A stretch of DNA of 64,000 nt, from contig DASVLJ010000078.1 in assembly GCA_036384915.1 (NCBI GenBank), positions 124,001-188,000 of the forward strand, in the 5' to 3' direction. Made by a program: the position numbers and the translations under genes. Position 1 is the first letter of the stretch. Each line of letters starts with the position of its first letter. Positions 8,941 through 16,164 of the stretch are shown in pieces. The notes beneath the pieces are model-generated. The model was not told where the DNA came from, did no database searches, and saw only the letters and a list, made by a program, of their open reading frames with translations. This DNA comes from PKWO01 sp036384915 (GTDB lineage: Bacteria > Pseudomonadota > Gammaproteobacteria > Burkholderiales > Burkholderiaceae_D).

Positions 8941-9638
8941 AGAAGTATTCGCCCGCCGACGTCGAAGCGGCTTGTTCCGGCGTCACGGCGGCGCAATGCG
9001 GCCTGCTGTCCTGCCCCGCATGCGGCCTGCTGTCGAATGCGCCCAAGGCGGAGCTCGGCGTCGGGCAGAGCGCATGCTGCCCGCGTTGCGGGGCCACGCT
9101 TTACAGGCGCAAGCCCAACAGCATCCGGCGCACCTGGGCTTTCCTGGTGGCGGCCTACATCCTCTACATCCCGGCCAACTTCCTGCCCATCATGGTGACC
9201 AGCGAATTGTTTTCGTTGCCGCAAAGCGACACCATCATGAGCGGCATCGTCTACCTCTGGTTGAACGGCAGTTGGCCGCTGGCGCTGCTGGTGTTTTTCG
9301 CCAGCATCGTGATTCCCTTGCTGAAGCTGGTGGCGCTGACCATCCTGACCGTTTCGGTGCAGCGCAAATCGGCCTGGCAGCCGCACCAGCGCGCCGCGCT
9401 GTACCGCTTCGTCGATCTGGTGGGGCGCTGGTCCATGCTCGACATCTATGTCGCGACGCTGTTGGTCGCGCTGGTGCAATTCAAATCGTTCGCCCTGGTC
9501 CAGGTCGGGCCGGGCGCCGTGGCTTTCGGCGCCGTCGTGGTGCTGACGCTGTTGGCCGCCAACAGTTTCGACCCGCGCTATATCTGGGATTTTGTGAAAA
9601 CCGACAAACGCGATGACAGAAAACACCACCCCGCCTGA
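8937..9638 (+). CDS. pqiA: PqiA-like membrane protein, second half
   Basis: Second PqiA-domain protein, 233 residues. Zinc-ribbon-like cysteines (CPACGLLS, CCPRCGATLYRRK) precede four TM segments (TWAFLVAAYILYIPANFLPIM, WPLALLVFFASIVIPLLKLVAL, MLDIYVATLLVALVQF, AVVVLTLLAANSFDPRYIWD). The last motif FDPRYIWD matches the FNPRDVWV end of the first copy, confirming paralogy. The ATG at 8937 overlaps the previous stop; the longer ORF upstream lies within the previous gene and is not real. The 3 prime end overlaps pqiB by 26 bp. Function as for the first copy: partner of the MCE tunnel. Confidence 0.9.
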   Translation: MKKYSPADVEAACSGVTAAQCGLLSCPACGLLSNAPKAELGVGQSACCPRCGATLYRRKPNSIRRTWAFLVAAYILYIPANFLPIMVTSELFSLPQSDTIMSGIVYLWLNGSWPLALLVFFASIVIPLLKLVALTILTVSVQRKSAWQPHQRAALYRFVDLVGRWSMLDIYVATLLVALVQFKSFALVQVGPGAVAFGAVVVLTLLAANSFDPRYIWDFVKTDKRDDRKHHPA

Positions 9639-11304
9639 AGACAAAGACCCGGCGCCGCCCGCGCGCGATGCCGCGCCGCCGGCAGTGCCGTCCGGCATGC
9701 CGCAAGCCGTGGTCGCCTCGCGCTGGCACACCGCGCCCTGGCTGGTCTGGATCATCCCCGTGATCGCCGCCGTGGTCGGCGCCTGGATTCTGATCCACAC
9801 CATCTCCAGCCGCGGGCCCACCATCACCATCACCTTCAAGAGTGCGGAAGGGCTGGAAGCGGGCAAGACCAAGATCAAGTACAAGGACGTGGATATCGGC
9901 GACGTCAAGGCCATCGCGCTGTCGAAAGACCGTTCGCACGTCATCGTGACGGCGCAGCTGGCCAAGGGCACCGAGGGCTTCCTGCGCGACGATACGCATT
10001 TCTGGGTGGTCAAGCCGCGCATCGGCGCCGGCGGCATTTCCGGCCTCTCCACGCTGCTCTCGGGCGCTTACATCGGCGTCGATATCGGCAAATCGGAAGA
10101 AGACCGCGACGATTTCACCGGCCTCGACAATGCGCCGCAGATCACGGCCGACCTGCCGGGGCGGCGCTTCGTGCTGCACGCGAAGCAGCTCGGTTCGCTC
10201 GACGTGGGCTCGACCATCTACTTCCGCCATATCGAAGTGGGCCAGGTGGCGTCCTATGAACTCGACAAGGACGGCAAGGGCGTGGTGATCCACATCTTCA
10301 TCAATGCGCCCTACGACCAATACGTGACCAACAATACGCGTTTCTGGAATGCCAGCGGCGTCGAAGTCAGCCTCGATGCCACGGGCGTCAAGGTGCATGC
10401 CGAATCGCTGGCCTCGGTGATCGTCGGTGGCATCACCTTCCAGGCGCCATCGGACCAGCCCGTGGCGCCGCCGGCCAACGAAAACGCGCCATTCACCCTG
10501 TACGGCGACCGCGACGCGGCGATGAAGCACGCCGACACCGAAGTGCGCAAGATGCTGCTCTACTTCAATGAAACCGTGCGCGGCCTGGCGCCCGGCGCGC
10601 CGGTCGATTTCCGCGGCATCGTCATGGGCGAAGTCGAATCCATCGGGCTCGAATACGACAAGCAGAACAAGACCTTCCTGTTCCCGGTCGAAGTCAATAT
10701 CTATCCCGAGCGGCTGCGCGCGCACTACCGCACCGGCGCCGACCGGCCCGAGCACAACGAAGCGGCCGACCGCGAAGTGCTGGACCAGCTTGTGGCGCAC
10801 GGCTTGCGCGCGCAATTGAAGAGCGGCAGCCTCGTGACGGGCATGTTGTATGTCGCGCTCGATTTCTTCCCCGAAGCGCCGCAAGCCAAGATCGACTGGA
10901 GCAAGAAACCCATCGTGCTGGCCACGGTGCCGGGCACGCTGGAGGAATTGCAGACCAGGCTCCTGCATATTTCGCGCAAGCTCGACAACATCCCGATCGA
11001 AGACATGGCGGCCGATCTGCAAAAGGCCATCAAGTCGCTCAACACCACGCTGGAAACCACCGACGCGCTGTTGAAGCGCGTGCATGGCGACCTTGCGCCC
11101 GAGGCCAAGGAAACCATGGCCCAGGCCAGGAAGACGCTGGAAGCGGCCGAGGAATTGATGAAGACCGATGCGCCGCTGCAGCAGGATTTGCGTTCCTCGC
11201 TGCGCGACATCGACCGCGCCGCCGATTCGCTGCGCTCGCTGACCGATTACCTGGAACGCCACCCCGAATCGCTGATACGCGGCAAAACCGAGGAAAAACC
11301 GTGA
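9613..11304 (+). CDS. pqiB: PqiB-like MCE-domain intermembrane transport protein
   Basis: Membrane-anchored periplasmic tunnel protein of 563 residues. After a Pro/Ala-rich cytoplasmic N-terminus there is a single TM (APWLVWIIPVIAAVVGAWILI). Three MlaD/MCE repeats follow, each starting with a pattern such as TITFKSAEGLEAGKTKIKYKDVDIGDV, FVLHAKQLGSLDVGSTIYFRHIEVGQV and LYFNETVRGLAPGAPVDFRGIVMGEV. The C-terminal part (about 450-550) is a long amphipathic coiled coil, which in PqiB forms the needle reaching the outer membrane. The length matches PqiB (about 546). Translationally coupled to both neighbours. Confidence 0.95.
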   Translation: MTENTTPPEDKDPAPPARDAAPPAVPSGMPQAVVASRWHTAPWLVWIIPVIAAVVGAWILIHTISSRGPTITITFKSAEGLEAGKTKIKYKDVDIGDVKAIALSKDRSHVIVTAQLAKGTEGFLRDDTHFWVVKPRIGAGGISGLSTLLSGAYIGVDIGKSEEDRDDFTGLDNAPQITADLPGRRFVLHAKQLGSLDVGSTIYFRHIEVGQVASYELDKDGKGVVIHIFINAPYDQYVTNNTRFWNASGVEVSLDATGVKVHAESLASVIVGGITFQAPSDQPVAPPANENAPFTLYGDRDAAMKHADTEVRKMLLYFNETVRGLAPGAPVDFRGIVMGEVESIGLEYDKQNKTFLFPVEVNIYPERLRAHYRTGADRPEHNEAADREVLDQLVAHGLRAQLKSGSLVTGMLYVALDFFPEAPQAKIDWSKKPIVLATVPGTLEELQTRLLHISRKLDNIPIEDMAADLQKAIKSLNTTLETTDALLKRVHGDLAPEAKETMAQARKTLEAAEELMKTDAPLQQDLRSSLRDIDRAADSLRSLTDYLERHPESLIRGKTEEKP

Positions 11305-11900
11305 TGCGCGCAATGAACCGATCCACCACGCTATCCATTTTGGTCATGGCGCTCGCCGGCGCATGCAGCACGCCGCAAGACCATTTCTATACGCTGATCG
11401 GCGCTGCCTCCCCGGCGCAGCCCTCCGGCGGTGCCGGCGGCAAGCTCTCGGTCCAGATCGCGTCGATCACGCTGCCCGAGGCGGTCGACCGCGCGGAACT
11501 GGTATTGCGCCAGGGGCCCAACAGCGTGAGCGTGCACGATACCAGGCGCTGGGCCGAATCGCTGAAGTCGGCCATTCCGCGCGTGGTGGCCAATGACTTG
11601 GGCCCGCTGCTCGATGGGGCGTCCGTAACGACAGCGGAAGACAATATCGGCCAGCACGCCAAATACCAGGTCAGGCTCGATATCACGCGTTTCGATACTG
11701 TCCTGGGCGGTACCGAGGCGATCGATGCAGCCTGGCTTATCCATGCCGGCAAGACGGATGTGACGGGCAAGGCAAACCTGCGCGTGCCGGCGCGCGGGAC
11801 CGATTTTGAGGATGCGGTGGCGGCCCATGCCCAGGCCTTGGCCCGACTGAGTGGAGAAATCGCCAATCAAATCAAGGGTTTGGAAAAAGACGGGAACTAA
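11304..11900 (+). CDS. pqiC: PqiC-like outer-membrane lipoprotein (ABC-type transport auxiliary)
   Basis: Lipoprotein of about 198 residues. The signal segment ends ALAGAC, with Cys21 as the lipidation site, followed by STPQDHFYTLIG, typical of PqiC/YmbA proteins. The body contains SVQIASITLPEAVDRAELVLRQGPNSV and ARRWAESL-like sequence of the same family. The ATG at 11304 shares its A with the pqiB stop codon; a GTG at 11301 is the alternative. PqiC anchors the PqiB needle at the outer membrane. Confidence 0.9.
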   Translation: MRAMNRSTTLSILVMALAGACSTPQDHFYTLIGAASPAQPSGGAGGKLSVQIASITLPEAVDRAELVLRQGPNSVSVHDTRRWAESLKSAIPRVVANDLGPLLDGASVTTAEDNIGQHAKYQVRLDITRFDTVLGGTEAIDAAWLIHAGKTDVTGKANLRVPARGTDFEDAVAAHAQALARLSGEIANQIKGLEKDGN

Positions 11901-11906
11901 TATAAG

Positions 11907-11928
11907 GTCGCGCTGTCAGAGGCGCGAC
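11907..11928. terminator. Hairpin after the pqi operon
   Basis: GTCGCGC and GCGCGAC form a perfect 7-bp GC-rich stem with an 8-nt loop, 6 bp past the pqiC stop. There is no T-run behind it, so it may be a weak or Rho-assisted terminator. Confidence 0.35.
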
Positions 11929-11974
11929 GTAGTTGTTGCAGTGGAAGCAGTGCGGTATAACCGGGGGACCTTCC

Positions 11975-12277
11975 ATGGATGCGCAAACTGGGATTGTTAA
12001 AACAACAAAATTTCTTTCGCTGGCTCTTGCCTGGACGGGCAAAGGGGCCATCGTCTTCCTCCTGATCGCTGTCCTGGGTTATACCCTGGGCCTATACGGC
12101 CTCGATGTGCAACTGCGCCCCAGCACTCCCACGGTACAAGTGCACCTCATCGTATTCGACAGCATGCCGCGCCTGTCCTGGCGCAAGCTGATCGGCCTGT
12201 TTCATTCCCTTTCGCCATCCGGCCCTGCAGGGCACGAACAGGCCTGCAGGCAGAACCAAAAGCAGCCGGTGGGCTGA
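11975..12277 (+). CDS. Small single-TM protein of unknown function
   Basis: A 100-residue product starting MDAQTGIVKTTKF. The ATG at 11975 is preceded by GGGGGACC, better than the upstream in-frame ATG at 11933. One strong hydrophobic segment (GKGAIVFLLIAVLGYTLGLYGL) suggests an inner-membrane anchor, followed by a short soluble tail ending in a Gln/Lys-rich stretch. No family recognised. It follows the pqi operon after a hairpin and is probably independent. Confidence 0.55.
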   Translation: MDAQTGIVKTTKFLSLALAWTGKGAIVFLLIAVLGYTLGLYGLDVQLRPSTPTVQVHLIVFDSMPRLSWRKLIGLFHSLSPSGPAGHEQACRQNQKQPVG

Positions 12278-12421
12278 ACTGTGGCAGTAAATCGGTAACC
12301 AAATCCCGCAAACTGAGCCGGAACTACCGCTATATTCCCCATTTTGCTTTTTCGCCCGCCTTCGATAATGGGGTCGGGATTCCTCGCCCTGAGCAATCCC
12401 GTCTTTTCAATCGGAGGCTCC

Positions 12422-12847
12422 ATGTCCGCGCCAGCCAGCATTGCCAGCACGCAAAATTCCGCCCTGCAGGCGTTGCAGAAACATAAGCCGCACGGCAGTC
12501 CGGCGGCACCGAGCGCGCCCAGCCAGTTGCAGGTCAGCTTTGCCAACCTGGTCGGCAGCCTCAACGGTTCGAGCGCGGCGCAATCGACCGGCGGCGCCTT
12601 GCAAGTCAATGCCGTGGGCGGCGTCTCTCCGACCGATTCCCTCGACATGGCTTCGCTGATCGAGGCTGTGCAAGCCAGCGGCAGCGGCGATGGCAATGCG
12701 GTGCAAGGTCTGCAGGCGCGCCATCAACGCCACGGCCCACATCAGGCAAGCGGCCTGACCGATGCCGGCAGCAGCGCCGTTTCGGCCTATAGCGCAATGG
12801 CTGCCCCAGCCGGCGTGTCGACGCCCGGCCTGTCGACCCGCGTATAA
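12422..12847 (+). CDS. Ser/Ala/Gln-rich protein of unknown function
   Basis: A 141-residue product starting MSAPASIASTQNSALQAL. The ATG at 12422 has GGAGG 5 bp upstream; the longer ORF start at 12344 has no such site. Composition is Ser/Ala/Gly/Gln-rich, with no signal peptide, TM or recognisable motif. Only a short segment (SQLQVSFANLVGSL) looks capable of an amphipathic helix. It lies 45 bp ahead of another low-complexity protein with a similar leaning, and the pair is probably co-transcribed. Confidence 0.5.
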   Translation: MSAPASIASTQNSALQALQKHKPHGSPAAPSAPSQLQVSFANLVGSLNGSSAAQSTGGALQVNAVGGVSPTDSLDMASLIEAVQASGSGDGNAVQGLQARHQRHGPHQASGLTDAGSSAVSAYSAMAAPAGVSTPGLSTRV

Positions 12848-12892
12848 TCGGAACAGGTTGTACGTTGCGCCGACGCGCAAAGGAGTATCGCC

Positions 12893-13522
12893 ATGTCCGT
12901 CAACGGTATCGGCAATTCGAGCAATTACAACGCCACGCTCTATGCGGAGCTGGCGCAATTGAATGCGCAAAACGGCACGACCGGGGCAGGCGCATCCGGC
13001 ACGGCATCGGCCAGGCAGGGCGGGCAATTGAATTCGGCCTTGAGCCAGGCGCTGTCCGAGCTGGGCATCAATACCGGTTCGGGTGGGTCGGACCAGGTGA
13101 ATTCGCTGGTGCAAAGCTTGGCGGCTGCGCTGCAAACGCAAAGCGGCGCAAGCGATCCGGTTGCCGGCACGGCTTCAGGCACCGGGGCCAATACCGGCCA
13201 AAGCAGCCTAGAATCCAACTTGCAAAACCTGATCTTTCAAGTCAGGAGCAACGTGGCCAATTCGCTCGATTCCATGTTCGCTTCCGTCTCCGGCGACGGC
13301 AACGATGCCACCGACCCCTTTTCCACCTCATCGAGCGGTGGCACGCCGAGTTCGCCGTTGGCCGCCTTGCAGAACAGCTTCGATTCGCTGTTTTCCAATC
13401 AAGGTTTGAGCAGCCAGGGTTCGAGCGGCAACACGCCCAGCCTTGCCAGCTTCCTGCAATCGACCCTGAACAAGGTGCAGGGTGCGAGTTCGGCAGGGAA
13501 CCTCATCAGCACCAAAGCCTGA
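12893..13522 (+). CDS. Ser/Gly/Asn/Gln-rich protein of unknown function
   Basis: A 209-residue product starting MSVNGIGNSSNYNATLYAEL, with AAAGGAGT upstream of the ATG. It is rich in Ser, Gly, Asn, Gln and Ala, has no cysteine and lacks a signal peptide. Short amphipathic segments recur (QLNSALSQALSELG, VNSLVQSLAAALQ, LESNLQNLIFQVRS, PLAALQNSFDSLFS). Such composition resembles secreted harpin-like or surface filament-associated proteins, but I recognise no family. Its stop codon is immediately adjacent to the stop of the convergent peroxiredoxin gene. Confidence 0.6.
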   Translation: MSVNGIGNSSNYNATLYAELAQLNAQNGTTGAGASGTASARQGGQLNSALSQALSELGINTGSGGSDQVNSLVQSLAAALQTQSGASDPVAGTASGTGANTGQSSLESNLQNLIFQVRSNVANSLDSMFASVSGDGNDATDPFSTSSSGGTPSSPLAALQNSFDSLFSNQGLSSQGSSGNTPSLASFLQSTLNKVQGASSAGNLISTKA

Positions 13523-14062
13523 TCATTTCTGAGCGTTATCGGCCCTCCACTTCTTCAAAGCCGCCAGCGTATTCTCCACGTGCTTGTCCGGCGAGAGCGC
13601 CGTATAGGAATAGAGCACCTTGCCGTCCGGCGTAATCACGTAGGACGTGCGGTTGGCATAGTCGCTCATGACCGGCATGACCGCATCGTAAGACTTCATG
13701 ATCTTGTGGTCGGTATCGGCCGCCACGGCGAACTTGCTGCGGCACTCGCTGACCGAAAACTTGTTGAGCGTTTCGATATTGTCATGCGACACGCCGATGA
13801 CAGTCGCGCCGAGCGCCTTGTATTGATCGACCGCCTCGGCGAATTCATGGGCTTCGATCGTACAGCCGGAGGTGAAGGCGGCCGGGTAAAAGTACAGCAC
13901 CACGGGGCCTTTCTTCAGCGAGTCGGCCAGTGAAAACGTGTAGACCTTGCCACCCAGCGATGCCTGGGTGGTGAAATTCGGCGCTGCGGCGCCGTTGTCG
14001 AGCGCGGCCGCGGCGGGGAGGGCGGCAAGCGCAAGCGAGGCGGCCAGAAAAATGGACTTCAT
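13523..14062 (-). CDS. Exported peroxiredoxin (AhpC/TSA, BCP-like)
   Basis: Thioredoxin-fold peroxidase of 179 residues with a signal peptide (MKSIFLAASLALAALPAAAA), so it acts in the periplasm. The peroxidatic site is FYPAAFTSGCTIEAHEF, the Prx Pxxx(T/S)xxC arrangement. A second Cys lies in SVSECRSKF; other features are GVSHDNIETLNKF and RTSYVITPDGKVLYSYT. It would reduce peroxides using a thiol donor. The DsbD gene starts divergently 158 bp away, and DsbD could supply electrons to periplasmic thiol enzymes; that pairing is inference. Confidence 0.88.
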   Translation of the reverse strand: MKSIFLAASLALAALPAAAALDNGAAAPNFTTQASLGGKVYTFSLADSLKKGPVVLYFYPAAFTSGCTIEAHEFAEAVDQYKALGATVIGVSHDNIETLNKFSVSECRSKFAVAADTDHKIMKSYDAVMPVMSDYANRTSYVITPDGKVLYSYTALSPDKHVENTLAALKKWRADNAQK

Positions 14063-14220
14063 TGATCACTCCGTTATTGTCTGGATACAAACGATTTTAT
14101 CGGCATCCGTTCATCGGCGCCGGATGGCAAGTGTATTCCGCAATGCGGCAACAAGGTTCAGTGAACCGTACCGCAAGAAAGACGGATTAACGCGCAACAA
14201 CGAACCTATCCGGGAACACC

Positions 14221-15966
14221 ATGCCGCCAACCATCCGCTCCTTGCTCGCCAGCCTGCTGGCTCTGCTATCCCTGCTCCTGATCGCGCCGGCCCATGCCGA
14301 CGGCGACTTCCTCGACCCGGCGCAAGCCTTCCGGTTCTCCGCGAAGATGCGCGACGCGCGCACCGCCGAAGTGAGCTATGTCATCGCCGACGGCTACCAT
14401 ATGTATCGCGAGCGCTTCCAGATCGAGGCCAGGGATGCCGAACTGGGCGAGCCCGCCTACCCGCCGGGCCGGATCGAGTACGACGATACTTTCCAGAAGA
14501 ACGTGGAAACCTATCGCGGCAAGGTCACCATCGTGGTGCCGCTCAAATCCGCCGCGCAAAACTTTACGCTCAACGTCACGGGGCAGGGCTGCGCCGACAA
14601 GGGCTTGTGCTATCCCCCGGCGCAGGTCAGCGCGACCTTATCGACCGCCGGCTTGCCCGAACCCGCCGCGAGCGCGCCAGCTGACGTCAAGGCCGCCAAG
14701 GCCGCCGACGAAGGCTCGCGCGTGGAATCGGCCCTGCATAGCGGCAGCCTGCTCGCCATCATTCCGCTGTTCTTCGCCATCGGCCTGGGCCTGTCGTTCA
14801 CGCCCTGCGTGCTGCCGCTGGTGCCCATCCTTTCCTCGATCATCGTGGGCGAGGGGGCGCAGGTCGGGCGCCGGCGCGGTTTCATGCTGTCGGTGGCGTA
14901 TTCGCTCGGCATGGCCCTGATCTATACCGTCATGGGCGTGGCGGCCGGCCTGATCGGCGAGGGCCTGGCGGCCAAGCTGCAAAATCCCTGGGTGCTGGGC
15001 AGCTTCGCCATCTTGATGATCGTGCTGTCGCTCTCGATGTTCGACGTCTATACCTTGCAGATGCCGGCCTTCATCCAAAACCGCCTGAGCCAGGCGTCGA
15101 ACCGCCAATCGGCCGGCAAGCTGGCGGGCGTGTTCGCCATGGGGGCGCTCTCCGCCCTGATCGTCGGCCCCTGCGTCGCGGCTCCCCTGGCCAGCGCCCT
15201 GGTCTACCTGAGCCAGACGCACGACGTGGTGGTGGGCGGCAGCGCCTTGTTTGCCATGGCCTGCGGCATGAGCGTGCCGCTGCTCCTGGTCGGCCTCTCG
15301 GCCGGATCGCTGCTGCCGCGCGCCGGCGTGTGGATGGAAGAGGTCAAGCACTTCTTCGGCGTGCTGATGATTGCGCTCGCGCTGTGGATGGTGTCGCCGG
15401 TGTTGCCCGGGAAGCTGCAGATGTTCGGCTGGGCCGCCATCGGTATCGCCTATGGTTCCTTCCTCATGTGGCATTTGAAATTGAAATGGGTGGTGAAAAT
15501 GTTCGGCCTGGTGTTCGCCATCTTCGGCGGCACGCAACTGGTCGGCGCCGCCACCGGCGGCCACGACCCCTGGGCGCCGCTGGCCCACCTGGGCCGCGCG
15601 ACGGCGGAGCACAAGCAGGAATTCGTGCGCATCAAGTCGCTTGCCGAACTCGATGCCGCGTTGGCCAGGATGGGCGGCAAGCCGGCCATGCTCGACTTCT
15701 ATGCCGACTGGTGCGTCTCGTGCAAGGAAATGGAAAAGCTGACCTTCCCCGACAGCCGCGTGCAAGCCAGATTCCAGGGCATGGTGCTGCTGCAAGCCGA
15801 TGTGACGGCCAATAATGAAGACGACCGCGCGCTATTGAAGCACTTCGGCCTGTTCGGCCCGCCTGGCATCATCCTGTTCGACAAGGGCGGGAAGGAAGTC
15901 GCCAATGGCCGCGTGATCGGTTACCAGGATGCGGAGAAGTTCAATCGGTCCTTGGGCGTTTTATGA
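14221..15966 (+). CDS. dsbD: Thiol:disulfide interchange protein DsbD
   Basis: Inner-membrane reductant conduit of 581 residues. It has a signal peptide (LLASLLALLSLLLIAPAHA), an N-terminal DsbD-alpha domain whose cysteines are in GCADKGLCYPP, and a central domain of eight TM segments with the paired cysteines in FTPCVLPLVPILSS and GPCVAAPLAS. The C-terminal thioredoxin-like domain has the CxxC motif DWCVSCKEME. Length matches the family (about 565-600). It moves electrons from cytoplasmic thioredoxin to DsbC/DsbG, cytochrome-c maturation and periplasmic peroxidases. The exported peroxiredoxin gene is divergent from it. Confidence 0.96.
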   Translation: MPPTIRSLLASLLALLSLLLIAPAHADGDFLDPAQAFRFSAKMRDARTAEVSYVIADGYHMYRERFQIEARDAELGEPAYPPGRIEYDDTFQKNVETYRGKVTIVVPLKSAAQNFTLNVTGQGCADKGLCYPPAQVSATLSTAGLPEPAASAPADVKAAKAADEGSRVESALHSGSLLAIIPLFFAIGLGLSFTPCVLPLVPILSSIIVGEGAQVGRRRGFMLSVAYSLGMALIYTVMGVAAGLIGEGLAAKLQNPWVLGSFAILMIVLSLSMFDVYTLQMPAFIQNRLSQASNRQSAGKLAGVFAMGALSALIVGPCVAAPLASALVYLSQTHDVVVGGSALFAMACGMSVPLLLVGLSAGSLLPRAGVWMEEVKHFFGVLMIALALWMVSPVLPGKLQMFGWAAIGIAYGSFLMWHLKLKWVVKMFGLVFAIFGGTQLVGAATGGHDPWAPLAHLGRATAEHKQEFVRIKSLAELDAALARMGGKPAMLDFYADWCVSCKEMEKLTFPDSRVQARFQGMVLLQADVTANNEDDRALLKHFGLFGPPGIILFDKGGKEVANGRVIGYQDAEKFNRSLGVL

Positions 15967-16025
15967 TCGTCGTGGCACGCGCTCATTGCGGCGCGGGTCG
16001 AATCTGCGCTGCATCTCCGAAAGCG

Positions 16026-16053
16026 CGGCGCCCCCGTGAAAACGGGGGCGCCG
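16026..16053. terminator. Perfect 12-bp hairpin with GAAA tetraloop after dsbD
   Basis: Two perfectly complementary 12-nt arms (16026-16037 and 16042-16053), GC-rich, close on a GAAA (GNRA) loop. It lies 60 bp past the dsbD stop in the convergent gap. No T-run follows on either strand, so it may be a bidirectional roadblock, a 3 prime stabiliser or a REP-like element. Confidence 0.45.
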
Positions 16054-16083
16054 AAGTGCTACCGAAACAGGCGATGTTGCGAA

Positions 16084-16106
16084 TCCCCGTTTTTTTTTCA
16101 CGGGGA
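16084..16106. terminator. Second hairpin with T-rich loop in the dsbD/haem-protein gap
   Basis: TCCCCGT and ACGGGGA form a 7-bp stem around an 8-T loop, 30 bp from the preceding hairpin. The T tract is in the loop rather than after the stem. Together the two hairpins fill the space between the convergent stop codons. Confidence 0.4.
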
Positions 16107-16164
16107 CGACAGGCGAAGGGCTGGAGCCTGCTGTCGACCTTGACCAGCGAGGTCGACAACTCAC

